From Balneolaceae bacterium (GTDB lineage Bacteria; Bacteroidota; Rhodothermia; Balneolales; Balneolaceae), in NCBI GenBank assembly GCA_007123785.1, contig SLGL01000009.1:1-5131 (forward strand): a stretch of DNA of 5,131 nucleotides. The letters are read 5' to 3'. Both the position numbers and the translations under genes were made by a program. Positions 1 through 5,131 of this stretch are shown here, piece after piece (the first letter of the stretch is position 1; every line of letters starts with the position of its first letter). The notes beneath the pieces were generated by a model, which searched no databases, had not been told where the DNA came from, and saw nothing but the letters and a program-made list of their open reading frames with translations.

Positions 1-549
1 CTGATGTTCATCTTCATCCTGGCCATCGTCCTGATTTACCTGGTTTTGGCTGCGCAGTTTGAAAGTTTCCGCGATCCGTTTATCATCCTTTTCACGGTAC
101 CACTTGCCATTTTCGGCACCCTTCTTTCGCTTTGGTACTTCGATCAGACACTGAACATTTTCAGCCAGATTGGAGCCATTATGTTAATTGGCCTTATTGC
201 CAAAAACGGAATTTTAATTGTAGAATTTGCCAATCAGCGTCAGGAACAGGGAATGAACGTGATGGATTCCATCATGGATGCAGCTGCTGTTCGTTTTCGG
301 CCAATCCTGATGACTTCGATTTCCACCATTCTTGGTATTCTGCCGATTGCACTTGCCCTGGGGGCTGGCGCAGAAAGCCGTACTTCAATGGGTATCGCCG
401 TAATCGGCGGGCTGCTGATCGGCAGCATTTTTACACTCTATGTAATCCCTGCTATTTACAGTTACCTCGCTTCCGACAAAGTTGCCAAAAAAGAACTGGT
501 TGAACGTGCTATAAAAGCTGATAAAGAACTTGAAGCGGCTTCCGTATAA
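1..549 (+). CDS. RND-family efflux pump inner-membrane subunit, C-terminal part (5' end outside window)
   Basis: This is the end of an inner-membrane resistance-nodulation-division transporter of the AcrB/MexB/MexF hydrophobe-amphiphile class, which exports drugs or other amphiphiles using the proton gradient. The reading frame is open from base 1, so the first ATG at base 4 is internal and not the start. About 182 of the roughly 1,030 to 1,060 residues usual for the family are present, matching TM8 to TM12 of AcrB. Visible landmarks are the TM8 end LAAQFESFRDP, TM10 with GLIAKNGILIVEFA (Lys codon at 202, equivalent to AcrB Lys940 of the proton relay), and RFRPILMTS at the start of TM11 (Thr codon at 313, equivalent to AcrB Thr978), followed by GAGAES and TM12. 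A charged cytoplasmic tail rich in Lys and Glu ends the protein. The stop TAA shares one base with the start of the TolC-like gene. Family is certain; substrate cannot be told. Confidence 0.95.
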   Translation: MMFIFILAIVLIYLVLAAQFESFRDPFIILFTVPLAIFGTLLSLWYFDQTLNIFSQIGAIMLIGLIAKNGILIVEFANQRQEQGMNVMDSIMDAAAVRFRPILMTSISTILGILPIALALGAGAESRTSMGIAVIGGLLIGSIFTLYVIPAIYSYLASDKVAKKELVERAIKADKELEAASV

Positions 550-1874
550 TGAAAAAAAAATCTGTTACCAGTCTCTATGCTATTCTCATAATATCTTTAT
601 CCCTGGTTACGTCTTCAAAAGCACAGGATCTGCTCACACTCGAAGATGCTATCAGCATCGGCCTGGAAAACAATTACGGTGTGCAGATATCTCGAAATCT
701 GTTTGAACAGGCCGATAATAATTACTCCATCGGTAATGCCGGGTTTTTACCGGTACTCGATTTGACATCCTCTCACACTGAACGTGTGGAAGACAGCGAA
801 TTTGAAGCCGGAGGTGAAAGGCAAACGACCACAGGTGCCCGCAGCAGTACTACCAATGCCGCTCTTAGCCTTGACTGGACCCTCTTCGATGGCTTCAGAA
901 TGTTCACATCCTATGATCGCCTCGGAACTCTCCGTGAGGTTAGTGACCGTGAACTTCGCCTCGATATGGAATCACTCGTAGCAAGAATATCGCTGGCCTA
1001 TTTCAATGTCATCCGGATTCATGAACAGTTGATAATCCTGCAAGATAATCTTGATGTTTCCCAGGAACGCATCGAAATTGAAGAGACGAAAGTGGATTTG
1101 GGCTCCGGATCTCAATACCAGCTTCTGCAGGCAAAGTCTGACCTGAATGCCGATCGTGCAGCCCTCTTGCGTGAACAGTACATGCTAACAGAGGCTAAAA
1201 TCATCTTAAATGAACTTTTATCCCGCTCTCCTGAAGAAGAGTTTGAAGTAACCGAAGAGATTGACATTAACAGAAACCTTATTAGAGAAGATCTCTACCA
1301 AAAGCTGCTGGTGGAAAATACCGAATTGACCATAGCACGGATGGAAAAAGACCTGTCACGACTGGAAATTCGTGAACTCCGGGGTGAACGCTTTCCTGAA
1401 ATATCATTAAACTCGGGGTATAGTTTTAATCGCAGCCAGAATGATGGCGGATTCATACGATTTAATGAAACAACCGGTTTTTCCATTGGCATCACGGCAA
1501 GAGTAAATATTTTCGATGGTTTTAACCAAAACCGGCGTATGGAAAATGCCCGGATAAATGAAAAAAATGCTGAGCTCTCCTTCGAAATGAGAAAGCTTCA
1601 ATTGGAATCCCAATTTTCTGCTCTTTTCAGATCTTACGAAAACACACTTGAACTGGTTGATCTGGAACAGGATAATTTTCAAAATGCCGAGCAGACCCTG
1701 GATATTGCTCTGGAACGATTCAGAATCGGAACCATCAGTTCTCTTGAATTCCGTGGAGCACAACGAACTCTCCTGGAAGCCGAAAACCGGCTGATTAATG
1801 CCCTTTATGAAGCCAAAGTAGCCGAAACTGAGTTGCTTCAATTAAGCGGTGAGCTGGGTAATTTACTGAACTGA
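549..1874 (+). CDS. TolC-family outer-membrane efflux channel protein
   Basis: This 441-residue protein is an outer-membrane factor that forms a trimeric channel through the outer membrane and periplasm for an RND pump. Residues 1-25 form a Sec signal peptide (MKKK, hydrophobic core, probable cleavage after SSKA before Gln26). The mature part shows the internal duplication typical of OEP domains. Strand pairs near 68-76 with 105-116 and near 283-293 with 312-323 carry matching FDGF motifs at residues 113-116 and 322-325. Each is followed by long Glu/Leu/Arg-rich helices, and the equivalent helix starts GSGSQYQLLQAKSDLN (185-200) and IGTISSLEFRGAQRTLLEAE (392-411) lie in the two halves. Length is normal for the family. 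The ATG overlaps the RND stop by one base and has no Shine-Dalgarno, so translation is probably coupled. The partner is most likely the adjacent RND pump. There is no sign of an N-terminal Cys lipidation site, unlike OprM-type members. Confidence 0.95.
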   Translation: MKKKSVTSLYAILIISLSLVTSSKAQDLLTLEDAISIGLENNYGVQISRNLFEQADNNYSIGNAGFLPVLDLTSSHTERVEDSEFEAGGERQTTTGARSSTTNAALSLDWTLFDGFRMFTSYDRLGTLREVSDRELRLDMESLVARISLAYFNVIRIHEQLIILQDNLDVSQERIEIEETKVDLGSGSQYQLLQAKSDLNADRAALLREQYMLTEAKIILNELLSRSPEEEFEVTEEIDINRNLIREDLYQKLLVENTELTIARMEKDLSRLEIRELRGERFPEISLNSGYSFNRSQNDGGFIRFNETTGFSIGITARVNIFDGFNQNRRMENARINEKNAELSFEMRKLQLESQFSALFRSYENTLELVDLEQDNFQNAEQTLDIALERFRIGTISSLEFRGAQRTLLEAENRLINALYEAKVAETELLQLSGELGNLLN

Positions 1875-1883
1875 CCGAAGTAC

Positions 1884-2294
1884 TCAGCCCTCGCGTTTAA
1901 TAACAAACCTGATTTTTGTGCCATTCTCAAGGTACTCTACTGAATCGGCTAACTCGTGGATCAGAAAAACACCTCTCCCCCCTTCCTTTAAAAGGTTTTC
2001 TTCGGCAAGAGGATCTTTTGTGACGGCCGGGTCAAAGCCTTCACCGTTATCTTTCACGGTAGAAATCACCTTATCTGGCTCGATTTGCACCTCTGCAATC
2101 ACCTGTTTTGAAGCGTCCAGTTTATTGCCGTGCACAATGGCGTTGGTAACGGCCTCACTGAGCAGTAGCATCAGATTGCCGGTTGTTTCATCTGTAAGAT
2201 TGCTCTTTTTTTGAATATCTGATGTGAAATCAGGCACTTTTTCCGACTCCTCGTAAGTCGAATTCAGTACGAGCCGAAAAACCTTGTCCGCCAT
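1884..2294 (-). CDS. RsbW/SpoIIAB-like anti-sigma factor, GHKL (HATPase_c_2) serine kinase
   Basis: This single-domain ATP-binding protein of the GHKL fold belongs to the family that binds sigma factors or phosphorylates STAS-domain anti-anti-sigma proteins. The N box is LLLSEAVTNAIVHGNK, the G1 box DNGEGFDP and the G2 loop GGRGVFLI. Starting at the ATG at 2294 gives 136 residues (MADKVFRLVLNST). This puts the N-box Glu and Asn at positions 47 and 51, close to Glu46 and Asn50 of Bacillus SpoIIAB, and begins the protein at the first beta strand. An in-frame GTG at 2345 would add 17 residues (153 in total) and is the alternative; neither start has a Shine-Dalgarno. The gene converges on the TolC gene with 9 bases between stops and has no close upstream partner, so it is probably transcribed alone. 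No STAS protein, PP2C phosphatase or sigma factor is in view, so the target is unknown. The fold is certain, the kinase activity is inferred. Confidence 0.9.
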   Translation of the reverse strand: MADKVFRLVLNSTYEESEKVPDFTSDIQKKSNLTDETTGNLMLLLSEAVTNAIVHGNKLDASKQVIAEVQIEPDKVISTVKDNGEGFDPAVTKDPLAEENLLKEGGRGVFLIHELADSVEYLENGTKIRFVIKREG

Positions 2295-2351
2295 ATCGTC
2301 TGTTTGGATAATATTTAAGCGCAAATACGAGCCATTTTCAAGCACTTGTCA

Positions 2352-2425
2352 CTTCGTTAAAGACATAAACATAAAAAACCTGTTGCAAAGTTGTCTTTAA
2401 TTCTTCGTCAACGCCATAAACATAA
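2352..2425. repeat. 23-bp imperfect direct repeat upstream of the anti-sigma gene
   Basis: Two copies of a 23-base unit lie at 2352-2374 and 2403-2425 (start to start 51 bases) and match at 20 of 23 positions. They share cttcgt at one end and an identical 11-base block, cataaacataa, at the other. The spacing is near five helical turns, so both copies would face the same side of the DNA. They sit 58 to 131 bases before the chosen ATG of the anti-sigma-like gene, in the 5' region where an operator would be expected. They could be binding sites for a regulator or the trace of a small tandem duplication. Confidence 0.6.
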
Positions 2426-2449
2426 TATGAGTATCAGTGCTAAGGCAAA
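2417..2449 (-). promoter_or_regulatory. Possible Bacteroidota-type promoter for the anti-sigma gene
   Basis: On the - strand, TTTG (2449-2446) is followed after 21 bases by TATGTTTA (2424-2417). This fits 7 of 8 positions of the TAnnTTTG -7 element with a TTTG -33 element, the pattern described for Bacteroides primary-sigma promoters. The -7 element lies in the distal copy of the direct repeat; the same octamer occurs in the proximal copy (2373-2366) but without a well-spaced upstream TTTG. Transcription would start around 2410 and leave a leader of about 115 bases before the ATG. AT-rich DNA gives such matches by chance, so this is tentative. Confidence 0.3.
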
Positions 2450-2451
2450 TC

Positions 2452-2469
2452 CTGTATTCATCAATACAG
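2452..2469. repeat. Short perfect inverted repeat (7-bp stem, 4-base loop)
   Basis: The arms ctgtatt (2452-2458) and aatacag (2463-2469) are perfectly complementary around the loop catc. It lies just upstream of the candidate promoter of the anti-sigma gene. It has no adjoining T-run on either strand, so an operator-like palindrome is as likely as an RNA hairpin. Confidence 0.4.
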
Positions 2470-2603
2470 AAGGACTCCTGGTGTCCCTGTATAAATGAGA
2501 TATCCGGAATTACCTATATTCTTTTCTGTTCGATGATTTTCTTTTGATCTAACTTACGGTAAAACCATCAACCCGGATTCAAAAAAATAACCAAGAACGA
2601 TAT

Positions 2604-2658
2604 GATTCTTATTTGAGTAGTGGCCTCAAAATTTTAATAAAAAAATCTCAATAAGAAT
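2604..2658. repeat. Nested inverted repeats with competing stems
   Basis: The arm at 2605-2617 (attcttatttgag) can pair with 2647-2658 (ctcaataagaat) leaving one bulged base, or its tttgag end (2612-2617) can pair perfectly with ctcaaa (2625-2630) across a 7-base loop. The two pairings exclude each other. On the - strand the region lies about 270 to 325 bases past the M56 stop. The T-run there falls inside the outer loop instead of after a stem, so it is not a classic terminator. Confidence 0.35.
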
Positions 2659-2765
2659 AGTTAAAAGAAAACTTTTCGAATTTCAATAAGTTAACAATCA
2701 GTTGAGGCTTATTAACCTGATCTTGAATCAGCAGCCGGGGACCTGTTCTTTGAAGCATTTGGATT

Positions 2766-2818
2766 TATTATGATATGAAAACATTCCTCAAAGCCTTGGG
2801 CGGTGTGAGATCATAATA
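2766..2818. repeat. 9-bp inverted repeat downstream of the M56 gene
   Basis: The arms tattatgat (2766-2774) and atcataata (2810-2818) are perfect complements separated by 35 bases, with a further short ctca/tgag pairing inside (2787-2790 with 2806-2809). It lies 110 to 160 bases beyond the stop of the M56 gene on the - strand. It could protect the 3' end of the transcript, but the stem is AT-rich and has no following T-run. Confidence 0.3.
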
Positions 2819-2928
2819 TCATTAGATAAGGAAATGGTTTGAAAATTGAGATAACTTCTTAATAGCTCTTTCTTGATTTAACTTCAATCCATAATATTCA
2901 ATGGGTATTCTTAATGACTTACGTGCGT

Positions 2929-4962
2929 TCAGGTAGATTCCGGACTTGATGAAACATGGATATTTTTGGAATAAGCTGTACGAATTTCAGTTTGTTGTTC
3001 ATTGGTTAATGTTGAGAAGGGGGCATTAAATTTGTTGCGGGCTGCATCTTCCCAGACAGCCTGATACCCTGTATTTATTTCATCCATAAGTTGGAGGTAT
3101 TCGTCATAAGGTGTGTACCGGTCTGTTTTTATTAGAACAACAGTGGTTTCGTCCCGGCTATGATTGTCGATGAATTCTTTCACAACAGATCGCACGTCTT
3201 CCATCCGGGAAGGTTCTTCATTGATCAGCAGCATCCCCTGGTGATTCATCAATATTTTAAGTTGGTAGAGAGATCCGGTTAGTGTGTATGAATTGTTTTC
3301 TGAGTCAGATTCATATGAAGTGGATTCCCTATTTGATTCAATTTGGGATTCGGGTGCCGGCGGAACAGGGGGGGCGGGCGGTGTCATCAGGCTGTCTCTG
3401 TAGAGTTCGATTTGGGCTTTGGTAACTTCATTATGAATCTCCATCACTTTTTCATACTCTTCTTGAAGCTCTCCTTGGGTGATATCTCCATTTTTAAGTT
3501 CAAAATATGCCTGAACACGTTTGTTGAGCTTTTTCACAGTTTCATCAAGATGGCCTTTTAAATTCGACTCTTGTGAATGATATCTCACAGTAGAATAATT
3601 AATCCGTAAAGCTCCGCTTTTTCGAAGAAGGGTTTGTACATCTAATATCAGTTGAAAGTCCGAATCCTGATGTACCCTAAAGTTAATGATGGGTTGATGA
3701 TCAGCTATGATCTCAATTAGCGCCCTTTCCAAATCATCCTTCAGCACTTCCTTACCATCCAGACGGATATTACCAGCATCATCAATTTCAATGACTGCAA
3801 TGTAGTTGGGTTCATAACCATCCTCAAGCTGATAGGTGTGAATGATGCGATTTACACTCATAACCGGACCGGTGAGCATATCGGAGTGTTCTTCAATCAC
3901 AAACTGGTAATCGCGGTCTTCGGGGAGTGTATTAAGCATTTCTTCAAACTCTGGCACAGCCATCGTTTCGCCATTTACCACAATCAACTCAGAATCTGTA
4001 AAAGCAATATGTATTTCATTATCATTGGTTTGTATGTCGGGAGTGGTGGCTTCGCATCCAAACAGATATGCAAAAGCGGTAAAGAGCGGGATCAGGCAGG
4101 CAGTTTTCAATAAGGTTCGTGTACGGGATTGAGGTTGAATCATCATCATCAGGCGTTTTTTGGTTACAGGATAGCTGAAGCTGTGGCTGAGGCTGCATTG
4201 CGGATGGCCAATCAGAGTTTTTAGCAACAGAGTTTGGTAATCTGATATTTCTGCCCCGGATCGCACAACTGCCTCATCTGCCAGGAATTCATGGTTTTGG
4301 GTGATGGCTTTTTTGTAGTAGTTCAGGATGGGGTTGAACCAGAAAAGGATTTTGAGCACTTCCACAAAGAGAAGGTCCAGGGTGTGTTTCTGTTTGGCAT
4401 GGGTCTGTTCATGTATAAACACTTCATTTGAGATACCTCCTGATTCATATTCCTGCCGGTTTACAAAAATGGTATTCATGAAGGTGTGAGGTACCACCTT
4501 ATCATTCAGCAGTACAAGTTCACAACCTTGATAAAGTTTTCGCGGATTCCGTTTGGCCTTAAGCTGAATCATGTGGATGATCCGTATAAGCCTGGCTGCC
4601 AGCAGAGTCGAAATTATCACATAAACAGTCAAAAAAAGTATAGGCCAGGAAAATGCTGAAGATCTGTTTGCCTCCTGAACCTCTGCCGGGGTAACATATT
4701 CGACTTCGGGAGGCAAATACTCAGCACCCGAACTGGAATGGGACTGTTCAATTGACTTTTGAACGTCAAATTGCTGCTGAATCCAGCCGGGAACCTGGTC
4801 AGCTATTCCCACCGGCACAATGGGTATAACCAGGGAGAAGAGGAGGCTGAAAAGTAGAAACCCTCTGTTAATGTGGAGCATCTTCTCCTTTTCCAGCACA
4901 TGGTGATAGAACAACAACAAAAGCCCCATGCACAGGATGGATGTGATCAGATAAAAAATCAT
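2929..4962 (-). CDS. M56 (BlaR1/MecR1-type) membrane metalloprotease with ExbD/TolR-like periplasmic domains
   Basis: This 677-residue inner-membrane sensor protease is probably the partner of the BlaI-type repressor encoded just upstream, with which it shares the four bases ATGA. Membrane segments are near residues 2-20, 34-53, 104-127 and 286-302. The cytoplasmic zinc protease between TM3 and TM4 carries HEQTH at 184-188 (4399-4413) and the third-ligand motif HEFLADEAV with Glu225, as in M56. The C-terminal 375 residues should be periplasmic. In BlaR1 this part is a penicillin-binding sensor, but no SxxK-type sensor domain was recognised here. Instead I see three ExbD/TolR-like modules: about 315-378, 388-458 and 566-677. 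A charged helical segment (466-525) and a Pro-rich linker (527-538) precede the third. Module three ends with DRYTPYDEYLQLMDEI and FSTLTNEQQTEIRTAY, like the end of Bacteroidota ExbD. Protease assignment is firm; the ExbD relation comes from reading motifs by eye. Ligand unknown. Confidence 0.92.
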   Translation of the reverse strand: MIFYLITSILCMGLLLLFYHHVLEKEKMLHINRGFLLFSLLFSLVIPIVPVGIADQVPGWIQQQFDVQKSIEQSHSSSGAEYLPPEVEYVTPAEVQEANRSSAFSWPILFLTVYVIISTLLAARLIRIIHMIQLKAKRNPRKLYQGCELVLLNDKVVPHTFMNTIFVNRQEYESGGISNEVFIHEQTHAKQKHTLDLLFVEVLKILFWFNPILNYYKKAITQNHEFLADEAVVRSGAEISDYQTLLLKTLIGHPQCSLSHSFSYPVTKKRLMMMIQPQSRTRTLLKTACLIPLFTAFAYLFGCEATTPDIQTNDNEIHIAFTDSELIVVNGETMAVPEFEEMLNTLPEDRDYQFVIEEHSDMLTGPVMSVNRIIHTYQLEDGYEPNYIAVIEIDDAGNIRLDGKEVLKDDLERALIEIIADHQPIINFRVHQDSDFQLILDVQTLLRKSGALRINYSTVRYHSQESNLKGHLDETVKKLNKRVQAYFELKNGDITQGELQEEYEKVMEIHNEVTKAQIELYRDSLMTPPAPPVPPAPESQIESNRESTSYESDSENNSYTLTGSLYQLKILMNHQGMLLINEEPSRMEDVRSVVKEFIDNHSRDETTVVLIKTDRYTPYDEYLQLMDEINTGYQAVWEDAARNKFNAPFSTLTNEQQTEIRTAYSKNIHVSSSPEST

Positions 4963-5131
4963 TGCTTTCGATTTTTAAGTTCCTTCGTTACAATTTCTTG
5001 AAGCTCCCTGAGCTGTTCGTTTGTGAGGTTGGTTTCCCTGGTAAAAAAGGATGCAAAGGAAGCAGGGGAGTCATCAAAGTACTTCTCTATGATGCTGTTG
5101 ATGTGCTTTGAAAAATAGTGTGATTTTTTGA
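4959..5131 (-). CDS. BlaI/MecI-family transcriptional repressor, C-terminal end (5' part outside window)
   Basis: Fifty-six complete codons and the stop of a - strand gene run in from the right edge. The peptide reads through INSIIEKYFDDSPASFASFF and then LTNEQLRELQEIVTKELK. This is the C-terminal dimerisation region of BlaI/MecI/CopY repressors, where a small-residue-rich segment is followed by a conserved Leu-rich helix. The N-terminal winged helix and DNA-contact residues are outside the window. Its TGA overlaps the ATG of the M56 protease gene (ATGA at 4962-4959), the usual repressor-before-protease order, which implies translational coupling. In the known systems the protease triggers loss of the repressor, and the repressor controls its own operon. 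The operator and target genes would lie to the right, out of view. Confidence 0.88.
   Translation of the reverse strand, partial: KKSHYFSKHINSIIEKYFDDSPASFASFFTRETNLTNEQLRELQEIVTKELKNRKQ

Larger units (their letters stand above)
2295..2928. other. Long AT-rich intergenic region without a convincing gene
   Basis: About 630 bases separate the anti-sigma-like gene from the end of the M56 gene, both on the - strand. I see no ORF with recognisable protein features on either strand and no tRNA-like or rRNA-like fold. Base use is strongly AT-rich: my hand count for 2581-2700 is 27 G+C in 120 bases, against 32 in 60 for 841-900 in the TolC gene. It must hold the promoter of the anti-sigma gene and the 3' end of the blaI-M56 transcript. 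Structures listed separately are a direct repeat (2352-2425), a possible promoter (2417-2449) and inverted repeats (2452-2469, 2604-2658, 2766-2818). None of the hairpins is followed by a clear T-run on the - strand, so no rho-independent terminator is called. Confidence 0.7.

Noticed and set aside
4..6. ATG at base 4 as the start of a 181-residue protein
   Set aside because: The frame is already open from base 1 and the peptide starts inside a membrane helix of an RND pump, so this is an internal Met.
132..503. 123-codon open frame on the + strand inside the RND gene
   Set aside because: It is a shifted frame of a clear transporter; the translation is Cys/His/Arg-rich with no family features.
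1407..1841. 144-codon open frame on the - strand inside the TolC gene
   Set aside because: It is antisense to a well-supported outer-membrane protein gene and its translation shows no recognisable domain or signal.
1918..2214. 98-codon open frame on the + strand opposite the anti-sigma gene
   Set aside because: It is antisense to the GHKL domain, whose conserved boxes are intact on the other strand.
2604..2658. Rho-independent terminator for the blaI-M56 operon
   Set aside because: The stems are AT-rich, compete with each other, lie about 300 bases past the stop, and the T-run is in the loop and not after the stem.
2295..2928. Insertion sequence, CRISPR array or riboswitch in the intergenic region
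   Set aside because: There are only two imperfect copies of the direct repeat, no transposase remnant, no terminal inverted repeats with target duplication, and no recognised riboswitch core.
2929..4020. Penicillin-binding sensor domain as in classical BlaR1
   Set aside because: No SxxK, SxN and KTG series with proper spacing is visible in the region after TM4, and its motifs fit ExbD/TolR better.
3343..4113. Two open frames on the + strand (3343-3561 and 3838-4113) opposite the M56 gene
   Set aside because: Both lie antisense to the C-terminal ExbD-like part, which continues uninterrupted on the - strand; no independent evidence for coding.

Overview
The window holds parts of two multi-gene units and one single gene. 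It most likely comes from the Bacteroidota/Balneolota/Rhodothermota side of bacteria. The reasons are indirect: no gene start has a convincing Shine-Dalgarno sequence, genes are coupled by start/stop overlaps, a BlaI/M56 pair is present, and the last domain of the M56 protein resembles the C-terminal part of Bacteroidota-type ExbD proteins. The phylum call is an inference.

Left part, + strand (1-1874): the 3' end of an RND (AcrB-like) inner-membrane efflux pump gene, cut by the window edge, overlaps by one base (TAATG) a complete gene for a TolC-family outer-membrane channel. Together they look like the distal end of a tripartite efflux operon whose periplasmic adaptor would be expected upstream, outside the window.

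Middle, - strand (1884-2294): a small stand-alone GHKL ATPase of the RsbW/SpoIIAB anti-sigma type, convergent with the TolC gene (9 bases between the stops). It appears monocistronic. Upstream lies an AT-rich stretch of about 630 bases (2295-2928) with no convincing gene, holding a 23-bp imperfect direct repeat, a possible promoter and several inverted repeats.

Right part, - strand (2929-5131): the C-terminal end of a BlaI/MecI-type repressor overlaps by four bases (ATGA) a 677-residue M56 (BlaR1/MecR1-type) membrane metalloprotease gene. This is the usual sensor-protease/repressor pair, but the sensor part is not a penicillin-binding domain. It appears to be three successive ExbD/TolR-like periplasmic modules, with a charged helical region and a Pro-rich linker before the last. 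This is the most interesting item in the window: a regulatory protease whose periplasmic half looks borrowed from the TonB/Tol energy-transduction machinery. No transposase, CRISPR array, tRNA or rRNA was seen.
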